Below are positions 1 to 4,593 of a DNA stretch of 6,110 nucleotides, in pieces (within the stretch, counting starts at the first letter, position 1; each line of letters opens with the position of its first letter). Position numbers and translations under genes: made by a program. A model generated the notes under the pieces. It had not been told where the DNA came from, made no database searches, and was given only the letters and a program-made list of their open reading frames with translations. This stretch comes from Planctomycetaceae bacterium (GTDB lineage Bacteria > Planctomycetota > Planctomycetia > Pirellulales > Thermoguttaceae): the NCBI GenBank assembly GCA_031266315.1, contig JAISBG010000281.1, forward strand, positions 1 through 6,110, written 5' to 3'.

Positions 1-27
1 CGAAGCGTTTTTAACAAAGTTTTTCAT
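1..27 (-). CDS. 5' end of a minus-strand gene, cut by the window edge
   Basis: Reading the minus strand from 27 gives nine open codons, MKNFVKNAS, before the window ends. An AAGGA Shine-Dalgarno sequence lies 8 nt before the ATG, and a good sigma-70-like promoter lies about 100 bp upstream (130-158), so a real start is likely. Nine residues are too few to name a product. The basic, short start would suit a signal peptide or a pilin-like leader, both common in planctomycetes, but that is a guess. The SD sits in the 3' arm of a small hairpin (37-51), which could affect translation. Confidence 0.6.
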
Positions 28-36
28 CGTTGAGTT

Positions 37-51
37 CCTTATTTTATAAGG
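37..51 (-). promoter_or_regulatory. Hairpin overlapping the ribosome binding site of the left-edge gene
   Basis: On the minus strand CCTTAT and ATAAGG form a perfect 6-bp stem with a 3-nt AAA loop. The second arm contains most of the AAGGA Shine-Dalgarno sequence, which ends 8 nt before the ATG at 27. Folding would hide the ribosome binding site. The stem is short and AT-rich, so it would be weak and could melt easily. The structure is seen in the sequence; regulation is inference. Confidence 0.4.
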
Positions 52-129
52 TTTTATTGAAATAATCGCGAAACATTTACCATAAAACAATACGGTCAAA
101 AATATGTATCGCCATTGAATAAGATTCGT

Positions 130-158
130 ATTTTACATACAACAAAACAAAAAGTCAA
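130..158 (-). promoter_or_regulatory. Sigma-70-like promoter for the left-edge gene
   Basis: On the minus strand a -35 box TTGACT (153-158) and a -10 box TAAAAT (130-135) are separated by exactly 17 nt. Each matches five of six consensus bases. Transcription would start near 123, giving a leader of about 95 nt before the ATG at 27. A 9-bp inverted repeat (ACAACAAAA at 139-147, TTTTGTTGT at 182-190) brackets the -35 region, though in DNA this AT-rich it may be chance. Confidence 0.5.
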
Positions 159-228
159 GAGAAGTCTTTTTTTTGAGAAAATTTTGTTGTTTTAGAATTT
201 TTTTAGGGTCATTACCAACGGGTCAATC

Positions 229-470
229 AAGGTGGGCAACCGTTCGCTGAACGGTTGCGTCGGCGTACTCGCCGACTGTGAATTAGATGAACGATGATAA
301 TTGGTGTTCCTAATGTTTGGGTAGGCGATTTCCGTCCATAAACAGGGTACAAGTTGGCTATTGCCGACACGACCTTTTAACAAATAGCGAAAGGTCGCCC
401 ACCTGATGAATTGCCTACCTTTAACGAAAATTACTATTCCGTTGAGAGAGACTTAATCCGATAGAATCAG
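229..470. repeat. Compound palindromic repeat: two facing copies of the twin-hairpin element
   Basis: This fills most of the gene-free space between the left-edge gene and ruvA. The left half (plus strand) has a 10-bp perfect stem (GCAACCGTTC 236-245, GAACGGTTGC 249-258), directly followed by a 7-bp stem (GTCGGCG 259-265, CGCCGAC 270-276). The right half is the same design on the minus strand: GACCTTT 371-377 with AAAGGTC 390-396, then a 6-bp stem with one mismatch (353-358 and 363-368). The ends resemble each other inverted: AAGGTGGGCAA at 229-239 and TTGCCTACCTT at 411-421. From 371 to 468 the minus strand matches the copy at 3916-4060 closely, including GATTCTATCGGATTA (454-468). No protein gene is credible here. 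Confidence 0.85.
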
Positions 471-501
471 CAAAAATTGGTACATTATTTGCGCACGATG
501 C

Positions 502-1116
502 CTATCGGCTGTTTTGATAAATTGCCTGAATCATTTCGGCAGAATCTTTGAATTTCGTTTTCGATTTCAAAACCGTATCAATTAAACGTCGAGCATCCGC
601 CTCACTGTGACCAAGTGCCAACAGTGCTTCATAAGTTTCCGAAACAACATCAATATGTTGTTCCATATCCGGAAAATCCCGCGCAACCAATAACGCAAAC
701 TTGGGAACTTTACGCCGTAACTTGGCAACAATACGTTCCGACATCGCAGCACCAATTCCCGGCAAACTGGCAAGAAATTTTTCGTCTTTCTCTTCAATCG
801 CCACCGCAACTTCTTTGACAGGACGAACCATCGCCCGCAATGCTTTTTTGGCACCAACACCATCAACACTGCAAAATAATTCAAAAAATTCCCGCTCCGC
901 CTCCGTCAAAAAACCAATCAATCGAGGAGTCATTTTCCCTTGCGGGTTGCCGTCCAACGAGTAAATCGTATGCAACGCAACCGTTTTCCCAATTTCCTGT
1001 TGAAGTTGCCGCCGCGTGTACTCAGGAATCAGCACCTCATACTCAAACGGCAATGCCGCAATCACCGCCCGATCTTCATGCAAAGCCGATAAAAGACCCG
1101 TAATTTTTGAAATCAT
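502..1116 (-). CDS. ruvA: Holliday junction branch migration protein RuvA
   Basis: 204 residues, the usual length for RuvA. RuvA tetramers bind four-way Holliday junctions and load the RuvB helicase, which drives branch migration in recombination and repair in the cytoplasm. The order of parts fits: an N-terminal OB-fold (about 1-65, starting MISKITG), two helix-hairpin-helix motifs (VDGVGAKKA at 84-92 and [12 protein letters not shown] at 118-129), a basic linker (KLRRKVPKF, 132-140) and a C-terminal RuvB-binding domain (about 155-203, with the [16 protein letters not shown] core). The wording around [19 protein letters not shown] is as I remember planctomycete RuvA. The start is the family start; no Shine-Dalgarno precedes it, and the promoter lies so close that the message may be leaderless. 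Neither ruvB nor ruvC is in the window. It ends in TAG about 30 bp from the flanking repeat. Confidence 0.96.
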   Translation of the reverse strand: MISKITGLLSALHEDRAVIAALPFEYEVLIPEYTRRQLQQEIGKTVALHTIYSLDGNPQGKMTPRLIGFLTEAEREFFELFCSVDGVGAKKALRAMVRPVKEVAVAIEEKDEKFLASLPGIGAAMSERIVAKLRRKVPKFALLVARDFPDMEQHIDVVSETYEALLALGHSEADARRLIDTVLKSKTKFKDSAEMIQAIYQNSR

Positions 1117-1121
1117 AACTA

Positions 1122-1149
1122 ATTATTAAAATAAAAATAAATTTGACAA
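1122..1149 (-). promoter_or_regulatory. Possible ruvA promoter giving a leaderless mRNA
   Basis: On the minus strand TTGTCA (1144-1149) and AATAAT (1122-1127) are 16 nt apart and each match five of six consensus bases. Only five bases (TAGTT) separate the -10 box from the ruvA ATG, so transcription would begin at or within a base or two of the start codon. That agrees with the absence of a Shine-Dalgarno sequence. The region is very AT-rich, so chance matches are possible. Confidence 0.4.
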
Positions 1150-1190
1150 ATCCAAAAAAGGAATCACGAAAAATACCATTTTATCATTTT

Positions 1191-1472
1191 TTTGTAACCG
1201 TTCACAATGAATCAAAGTAAAGGTAATGTATTAGCACATAATTATTAAGTCCGTAGGACTTGTACATGGATAACCCCGTGCAAGTGAAACGCAGCACGGG
1301 GTTGCGCAACCACAACACACGGAACTGCGTAGCAGTTCAACACGCTCACGGCAACTCAATACCCCGTGCTACACTTCGTTTGCACGGGGTTATCCATATT
1401 CAAGTCCTACGGACTTAGGAATCGTAAATAATAACATTACCTTGACCTTGATTTTTCGTGAACGGTTACAAA
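1191..1472. repeat. MITE-like nested palindromic element, 282 bp
   Basis: The ends are inverted repeats: TTTGTAACCGTTCAC at 1191-1205 is the exact reverse complement of 1458-1472. The match continues inwards to 39 bp (1191-1229 with 1434-1472) at 34 identities. A second pair lies inside: AAGTCCGTAGGACTT at 1247-1261 against its exact complement at 1402-1416, each itself a hairpin. A third is an 18-bp exact pair at 1266-1283 and 1380-1397. Local hairpins also occur: AACCCCGTGC/GCACGGGGTT at 1272-1281/1294-1303, the palindrome at 1300-1311, GAACTGC/GCAGTTC at 1322-1328/1332-1338, and ACCCCGTGC/GCACGGGGT at 1361-1369/1382-1390. No open frame of note is present, and I see no clear target-site duplication. 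It fills the space between ruvA and the DUF58 gene, ending 15 bp from the DUF58 stop, and its G+C content is clearly above its flanks. Confidence 0.9.
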
Positions 1473-1487
1473 GTTTTTAGAAGTTAC

Positions 1488-2519
1488 TTAAAGGTGTTTC
1501 TTTTCACGCGCGTGGAAAAAACGTTTTAGGTTGACCATAAAATCACTTCCGGTTTCTATTTTCAATTGATCCACTTGACAACGTTTCAGCGTTTCAGTAA
1601 TTCCGTTTTGACCGGAAGAAAGTTGTTGTATCAATATTTTGCGGATTGCCGGATTCGCGGTATCGACTTCGAGTAATTCTCCTGTTTCAGCGTCCCGTAA
1701 CGTAATCAAACCAATATTGGGAAATTCCCGCTCACGCGGATCAGAAAACGTCAACGCAATCAAATCGTGTTTACGAACACAAATAGAAAGAGACCGTTCC
1801 TGTTCTCCAATTGAAGAAACACGTCGGGAAGAATAGAAAGAATGGAACAGAATATTTTTTTCCAAACGGCTGCTGCCCGTCAGAAAATCACCCGCCTTGT
1901 CCGGTTTTCTCCTATCCGTTCCGTCCCGGAAATTTTTTTCCGCCGCTCCCGTTAATTCTGGAACAAGAAAATCACTAAGCAAAAACACAACAGCACGGCG
2001 TCTCTGAACACGATTGACATAATCAAGAACCGCTTTGATATTGGTTGGGCGTACCGACGGTTCCGCCGCTAACAATTCCCGTATCAAATGTAACACATTC
2101 GCTTTGCCCTTGCGTGGACGATAGTAATCTATCACCTGATCAGCAAATGTAATAAGCCCCACTTTATCATTGTTTTTCAACGCGGAAAACATAAGTGTTG
2201 CCGCCATTTCGACGGCTGTTTCCAGTTTGGAACGGATTGATCCAAAAATTCCCGAAGCGGAAATATCCACAAGGAACAGAATCGTCAATTCCCGCTCTTC
2301 AACAAAATGTTTAATAAAAGGTTTCCCCGCTCTGGCGGTTACGTTCCAGTCAATTGACCGAATATCATCACCGGGTTGATATTCGCGAACCTCGCTAAAT
2401 TCCATTCCGCGACCACGAAACACACTCTTGTATTGACCGGCAAAAAGATCATTGACCATTCGGTTGGCAACAATTTCAATCTGACGCACTCTTTTTAACA
2501 GTTCAGTAGTCTCCGACAT
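1488..2519 (-). CDS. DUF58 / von Willebrand factor A-like protein
   Basis: 343 residues. DUF58 proteins carry a vWA-like fold and are usually encoded beside a MoxR-type AAA+ ATPase; their role is thought to be chaperone- or assembly-like but is poorly defined. The family signature is clear: FRGRGMEFSEVREYQPGDD (34-52) and IRSIDWNVTARAGKP (53-67). The MIDAS-type metal site reads D85-I-S87-A-S89, with T159 and D183 as plausible further ligands. There is no signal peptide or membrane segment, so it should be cytoplasmic. AGGA lies 7 nt before the ATG, supporting this start. Family members I know run to about 290-300 residues. The excess sits at about 187-242, after the SDFL strand, and contains a partial tandem duplication (1854-1889 and 1932-1973). 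No moxR gene is in the window, and the upstream neighbour is divergent. Confidence 0.9.
   Translation of the reverse strand: MSETTELLKRVRQIEIVANRMVNDLFAGQYKSVFRGRGMEFSEVREYQPGDDIRSIDWNVTARAGKPFIKHFVEERELTILFLVDISASGIFGSIRSKLETAVEMAATLMFSALKNNDKVGLITFADQVIDYYRPRKGKANVLHLIRELLAAEPSVRPTNIKAVLDYVNRVQRRRAVVFLLSDFLVPELTGAAEKNFRDGTDRRKPDKAGDFLTGSSRLEKNILFHSFYSSRRVSSIGEQERSLSICVRKHDLIALTFSDPREREFPNIGLITLRDAETGELLEVDTANPAIRKILIQQLSSGQNGITETLKRCQVDQLKIETGSDFMVNLKRFFHAREKKHL
1854..1973 (-). repeat. Partial direct duplication inside the DUF58 gene
   Basis: On the minus strand, residues 183-196 (DFLVPELTGAAEKN, 1932-1973) and 211-222 (DFLTGSSRLEKN, 1854-1889) look like two copies of one segment. In the DNA both begin GATTTTCT, share ACGGG, and end GGAAAAAAAT, 84 nt apart and in frame. 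The second copy lacks about 12 nt after the opening block and has a few extra before the closing block. This would account for part of the extra length of the protein. Confidence 0.55.
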
Positions 2520-2644
2520 TCTCGTATTCCTAAATCCTAAAAATGGGAAAAAAAGTCAAAATCCACTCAAAACGGTTTCGAATCGACAACAACAAAGGAA
2601 AACACCGACAAAACAAAGAAAGTTAATAATGGAGTTAAAAAGTA

Positions 2645-3130
2645 ATGACAGTAATTAATGTCGTTCGTTATGCCGACGGAAGAACAATTTATAATTGTAA
2701 AAATCCCGCCTACCCGCCAACAAATCCAAAACTCGGTCTGGACGGCAACACCGTTTATTGGAACGAGCGAACACGGGAAACAACCGTTGTTGTTCCGAGA
2801 CAGCAGGACGAATATTTTTCTCAAACTTCAACAAAGTTGACTCCCAGTTATTTTCAGACACAGCCGACAACACGGGAAAAATTCCCGTTCATTGCCGCAC
2901 ATTCCCAATCGAAGGATTTGGATTTGTACGGCAGAGTTGCTCCGGCAACACTGGAACGGAGCAAAATTCAAACCGCTGTTTCACGTTATTCAACAGCAAC
3001 AAATCTAGTTCCTTGTGTTCCTATTCCCGAGGGCAAACTGTCCTGTATTCCAAACAAAATTGCGACATCCATTCAGTATCCAAACCAATATCAACAGCAA
3101 CCGTCTTACGTCTCTCCATTTCATTACTGA
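2645..3130 (+). CDS. Hypothetical protein, 161 residues, polar Pro/Thr/Gln-rich tail
   Basis: I do not recognise this protein. GGAG at 2631-2634, 10 nt before the ATG, supports the start, and the frame is open for 161 codons with consistent composition. The first 52 residues look folded, with beta-like stretches (MTVINVVRYADGRTIYN, then GNTVYWNERTRETTVVVP). From about 53 on the chain is rich in Gln, Ser, Thr, Pro and Tyr and probably disordered, ending NQYQQQPSYVSPFHY. Cysteines are at 18, 124 and 134. There is no signal peptide or membrane segment. It diverges from the DUF58 gene across 125 bp, so the two may share a regulatory region. A weak terminator-like hairpin follows. Confidence 0.75.
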   Translation: MTVINVVRYADGRTIYNCKNPAYPPTNPKLGLDGNTVYWNERTRETTVVVPRQQDEYFSQTSTKLTPSYFQTQPTTREKFPFIAAHSQSKDLDLYGRVAPATLERSKIQTAVSRYSTATNLVPCVPIPEGKLSCIPNKIATSIQYPNQYQQQPSYVSPFHY

Positions 3131-3134
3131 AATT

Positions 3135-3157
3135 ATTGATACATTTTCAATGTTTTT
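3135..3157 (+). terminator. Weak possible terminator after the 161-residue gene
   Basis: ATTGA (3135-3139) and TCAAT (3147-3151) can pair as a 5-bp stem with a 7-nt loop, followed by G and five T. The place is right, a few bases after the stop at 3130, but the stem is short and AT-rich and would be a poor terminator alone. Confidence 0.25.
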
Positions 3158-3320
3158 CTGATTTATTGCCTTGAGATCAGTAAATTCTATCTATCAAACA
3201 GCGTATCCTACAAATCCGTCTCATTGGAAAGTAACACTATTAATCAATTAATCTATTAGTCAATATAATCGACATAATCAATACCAACAGACTCTTATTT
3301 TGAATTTTTTAAGTTTTTTT

Positions 3321-3343
3321 GTTTTCGAGGGTTTGACGAAAAC
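3321..3343 (+). other. Hairpin upstream of csrA
   Basis: GTTTTCG (3321-3327) and CGAAAAC (3337-3343) are a perfect 7-bp inverted repeat with a 9-nt loop. The T-run lies before it rather than after it on the plus strand, so it is not a plus-strand intrinsic terminator. It may belong to a csrA leader or be an operator. Confidence 0.35.
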
Positions 3344-3368
3344 CATTTTAGACTCCATGATTATAAGT

Positions 3369-3395
3369 GAGAGTGTTGAAATTTCAACAACGCTC
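3369..3395 (+). other. Second hairpin upstream of csrA
   Basis: The centre, GTTGAAATTTCAAC (3375-3388), is a perfect 14-bp palindrome. Flanking GAG (left) and CTC (right) extend it, with one bulged A and one mismatch. As RNA the centre would fold with an AAAUUU-type small loop. It is not followed by an immediate T-run. It could be a dimeric-protein operator or part of a csrA leader. Confidence 0.4.
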
Positions 3396-3486
3396 TTTCC
3401 TCGCCTGCATTTTTTCCTCAATCCTACCACAACCGTTGTCTTCGTAAGCGATCAATTAGTCAATTATCCGTAACATGAATTTTGCC

Positions 3487-3499
3487 AACAGGAAGGAAA
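3487..3499 (+). promoter_or_regulatory. csrA ribosome binding site with two GGA motifs
   Basis: CAACAGGAAGGAA just before the csrA start holds a strong Shine-Dalgarno sequence and two GGA triplets three bases apart. The first, ACAGGA, resembles the CsrA-binding consensus core (ACARGGA) with one base missing. CsrA proteins often repress their own translation by covering the SD. This is possible here but not shown; AGGAAGGA is also simply a good SD. Confidence 0.45.
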
Positions 3500-3505
3500 T
3501 GAATC

Positions 3506-3709
3506 ATGTTAGTACTGTCCAGAAAAATAGATGAAAGTATTGTTATTAACGATAATATAACAATTGTCGTTATCGAAATACGCGGAGACAAAGTTCGTCT
3601 TGGTATTGAAGCACCTAAAGATATTATTATTCATCGTAAAGAAGTCTATGATGCCATTCACGGAACCTCTCAACCTTCTCATAAAAACGTTAAAATCCCT
3701 GTACGTTAA
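3506..3709 (+). CDS. csrA: Carbon storage regulator CsrA
   Basis: 67 residues, close to the usual 60-75. CsrA is a small dimeric RNA-binding protein that binds GGA motifs in mRNA leaders and changes translation or stability. The whole fold is present: MLVLSRK (1-7) with L4 and R6 of the first binding strand, the central strands to about 36, [11 protein letters not shown] (30-40), and [11 protein letters not shown] (41-51) with R44, the key RNA-contacting residue in the family. The C-terminal tail (52-67) is short and polar. GGAAGGAAA (3491-3499) is a strong ribosome binding site and holds two GGA motifs, so CsrA could bind its own leader. It stands alone, with a terminator about 40 bp after its stop. 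No fliW, flagellin or flagellar gene, frequent neighbours elsewhere, is visible. Confidence 0.96.
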   Translation: MLVLSRKIDESIVINDNITIVVIEIRGDKVRLGIEAPKDIIIHRKEVYDAIHGTSQPSHKNVKIPVR

Positions 3710-3741
3710 TCTTCGGTTTGAATAAAATAGTAAAATATAGA

Positions 3742-3771
3742 AGAAAATAACACTAAAACTTGGTGTTTTCT
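3742..3771 (+). terminator. Probable intrinsic terminator after csrA
   Basis: AACACTAA (3749-3756) and TTGGTGTT (3760-3767) pair over 8 bp with one G-U wobble and a 3-nt loop, running into TTTTCT. With a small bulge, AGAAA on the left also pairs with TTTCT on the right. It lies about 40 bp after the csrA stop. The stem is AT-rich, in keeping with the region. Confidence 0.55.
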
Positions 3772-3795
3772 ATGTATTTTATGTATTCAAAAAAA

Positions 3796-3825
3796 TCTTT
3801 TTCTCTGCGTTCTCGGTGGTAAAAA
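3796..3825. repeat. Possible remnant of a widespread intergenic repeat
   Basis: The string around CTCTGCGTTCTCGGTGGT (3803-3820), flanked by T-rich and A-rich sequence, resembles a type of short intergenic repeat (CTCTGCGTTCTCTGCGGT-like) that I recall from several bacterial phyla. This is memory, not a search, and only one copy is in the window. Confidence 0.3.
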
Positions 3826-3915
3826 TGAATTATTAGAGATTCCCGATAATAAATTAATGACGTTTTTAGAACATACTTTGAGTCTTATTTCATAAAATCG
3901 GTTATTGATGAAAAA

Positions 3916-4100
3916 TTGCAGATTCTATCGGATTAGGAGTTTCCTCGAAATAGTAAAATCATTGGTAATATTTCAGCAGAATTTTCATTAAAGGTAGGCA
4001 ATTATTAGGTGGGTGACCTTTCGCTATTTGCTAAAAGGTCGTGTCGGCGTACCCGCCGACAGTGAACTAGATTAACGGCGCAAAATTCTTGATTCCTATT
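3916..4100 (+). repeat. Twin-hairpin repeat element, second full copy
   Basis: It shares GATTCTATCGGATTA (3921-3935) and then most bases of 3985-4050 with the minus strand of 371-468. Relative to that copy it has about 25 extra bases near 3955-3982. It carries two tandem hairpins: GACCTTT/AAAGGTC at 4015-4021/4034-4040, then GTCGGCG/CGCCGAC at 4043-4049/4054-4060 with a TACC loop. The tail after the second hairpin (GTGAACTAGATTAACG, 4062-4077) matches the tail of the plus-strand half of the first repeat (279-293). Within it AGGTAGGCAA (3992-4001) is echoed by AGGTGGGTGA (4007-4016). It takes up much of the gene-free stretch between csrA and the 91-residue gene. I see nothing protein-coding. 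Confidence 0.85.
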
Positions 4101-4158
4101 TTCTTTGTCAAAAAAATAATCTACAATAGTTAAGGACGTTTTTTAGCAAAGCCGCTTT

Positions 4159-4189
4159 AACGCAACACGATAATTAGGAGATTTGCGTT
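4159..4189 (+). other. Hairpin in the leader of the 91-residue gene
   Basis: AACGCAA (4159-4165) and TTGCGTT (4183-4189) are a perfect 7-bp pair enclosing a 17-nt loop that contains AGGAG (4176-4180). It lies about 40 bp before the ATG at 4227. The AGGAG serves no credible start codon, since the nearest usable ATG is 46 bases on. A GGA exposed in a loop is the kind of site CsrA binds, and csrA lies just upstream, but this is conjecture. A -10-like TACAAT at 4122-4127 could begin this leader. Confidence 0.35.
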
Positions 4190-4226
4190 GTAGGGCGGCG
4201 CAACAAACACTAACCAATCAAGAACC

Positions 4227-4502
4227 ATGAGTATTGGTAATTTTAATCCGGTAATGCCGAGTGTGGTTCAGGATGTGAAAACCCACGAACGGACTGCGGA
4301 AAGCCAAGAACGGGCAGCGCAGGCACAAGGAATCAGCGGTGACGACAAGGAAAGTGAAGCATCGTCTGGAGATCGGGACGCGGATGGACGTCAGGCGTGG
4401 CGTTGGATGAACCACCAAACAAACAAACAAAACGAGGAAAAAAATCATAAAGTCCCCGATATTTCCGGTCAAACCGGAAATTCTCTTGATCTAAGCGGTT
4501 AA
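4227..4502 (+). CDS. Small hydrophilic hypothetical protein, 91 residues
   Basis: I cannot name this protein. It is strongly polar: an N-terminal MSIGNFNPVMPSVVQ, a charged and Ala/Gln-rich stretch (THERTAESQERAAQAQ, 19-34) that could form a helix, an acidic Ser/Gly segment with DRDADGRQAW (49-58), then an Asn/Gln/Lys-rich linker and the end GQTGNSLDLSG. The DRDADGR and final LDLSG pattern reminds me of small conserved planctomycete proteins, but that is an impression. There is no signal peptide, membrane segment or cysteine, and it is probably largely disordered. No Shine-Dalgarno stands before the ATG, so the start is chosen as the first ATG of the frame. It is in the same frame as nadB, 123 bp upstream. 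A perfect hairpin (4461-4481) lies near its 3' end. Confidence 0.65.
   Translation: MSIGNFNPVMPSVVQDVKTHERTAESQERAAQAQGISGDDKESEASSGDRDADGRQAWRWMNHQTNKQNEEKNHKVPDISGQTGNSLDLSG
4461..4481 (+). other. Perfect hairpin within the 3' end of the 91-residue gene
   Basis: ATTTCCGGT (4461-4469) and ACCGGAAAT (4473-4481) form a perfect 9-bp stem with a CAA loop, 20 bp before the stop codon. No T-run follows, so it is not a standard terminator. It could stabilise the 3' end of the message or be a binding site. Confidence 0.5.
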
Positions 4503-4517
4503 TTCAAACAAAAAAGT

Positions 4518-4592
4518 ATTGTAAATTATCCAGTGGAATTTTCGTTCAAAGTAGGCAATCATCAGGAAGCCCGCCTTATGTTTGCCCACCTT
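4518..4592 (+). repeat. Partial copy of the twin-hairpin repeat, without hairpins
   Basis: 4518-4566 aligns without gaps to 3961-4009 with 37 of 49 bases identical, and GGAATTTTCGTT also resembles the minus strand of the first copy. Homology stops just before the hairpins would begin. AAAGTAGGCAA (4548-4558) and TTGCCCACCTTT (4582-4593) form inverted ends like those at 229-239 and 411-421, so this may be a shrunken form of the element. Its right end abuts the heptamer repeat before nadB. Confidence 0.75.
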
Positions 4593-4593
4593 T

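Larger units (their letters stand above)
3131..3505. other. AT-rich gene-free stretch upstream of csrA
   Basis: No credible gene in either direction. It holds two hairpins (3321-3343 and 3369-3395) and two related AT-rich motifs: ATCAATTA at 3243-3250 with TTAGTCAAT at 3256-3264, and the compact ATCAATTAGTCAAT at 3451-3464, about 45 bp before csrA. These could be protein-binding sites. A loose -35-like TTGTCT lies at 3436-3441, but no good -10 box has the right spacing, so I do not name a csrA promoter. Confidence 0.5.

Noticed and set aside
192..383. 63-residue minus-strand open frame
   Set aside because: It lies almost wholly within the compound palindromic repeat, has no ribosome binding site, and its sequence is simply translated hairpin arms.
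582..1103. Several open frames of 67-100 residues on both strands over ruvA
   Set aside because: They overlap a complete, clearly recognised ruvA in other frames and show no family features.
1191..1472. Complete insertion sequence
   Set aside because: The ends look like transposon ends, but at 282 bp there is no transposase frame inside and no convincing target-site duplication.
1639..2379. Plus-strand open frames of 65 and 69 residues over the DUF58 gene
   Set aside because: They are antisense shadows of a well-supported gene with no start signals of their own.
2629..2658. Nine-codon leader peptide MELKSNDSN overlapping the start of the 161-residue gene
   Set aside because: Its ATG overlaps the GGAG that serves the larger gene, and no separate ribosome binding site precedes it. 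Probably chance.
2567..2873. Minus-strand frames of 85 and 72 residues opposite the 161-residue gene
   Set aside because: The plus-strand frame is longer, has a good SD at 2631-2634 and even composition. The minus-strand frames have odd Cys/Phe/Asn-rich composition typical of antisense reading.
229..4100. CRISPR-like array from the repeated blocks
   Set aside because: The copies are far apart, differently oriented and carry internal hairpins; there are no regular spacers and no cas genes.
4183..4230. 15-codon TTG-start leader frame whose TGA overlaps the ATG of the 91-residue gene
   Set aside because: The AGGAG is only 2 nt from the TTG, too close for initiation, and it is locked in the hairpin loop region.
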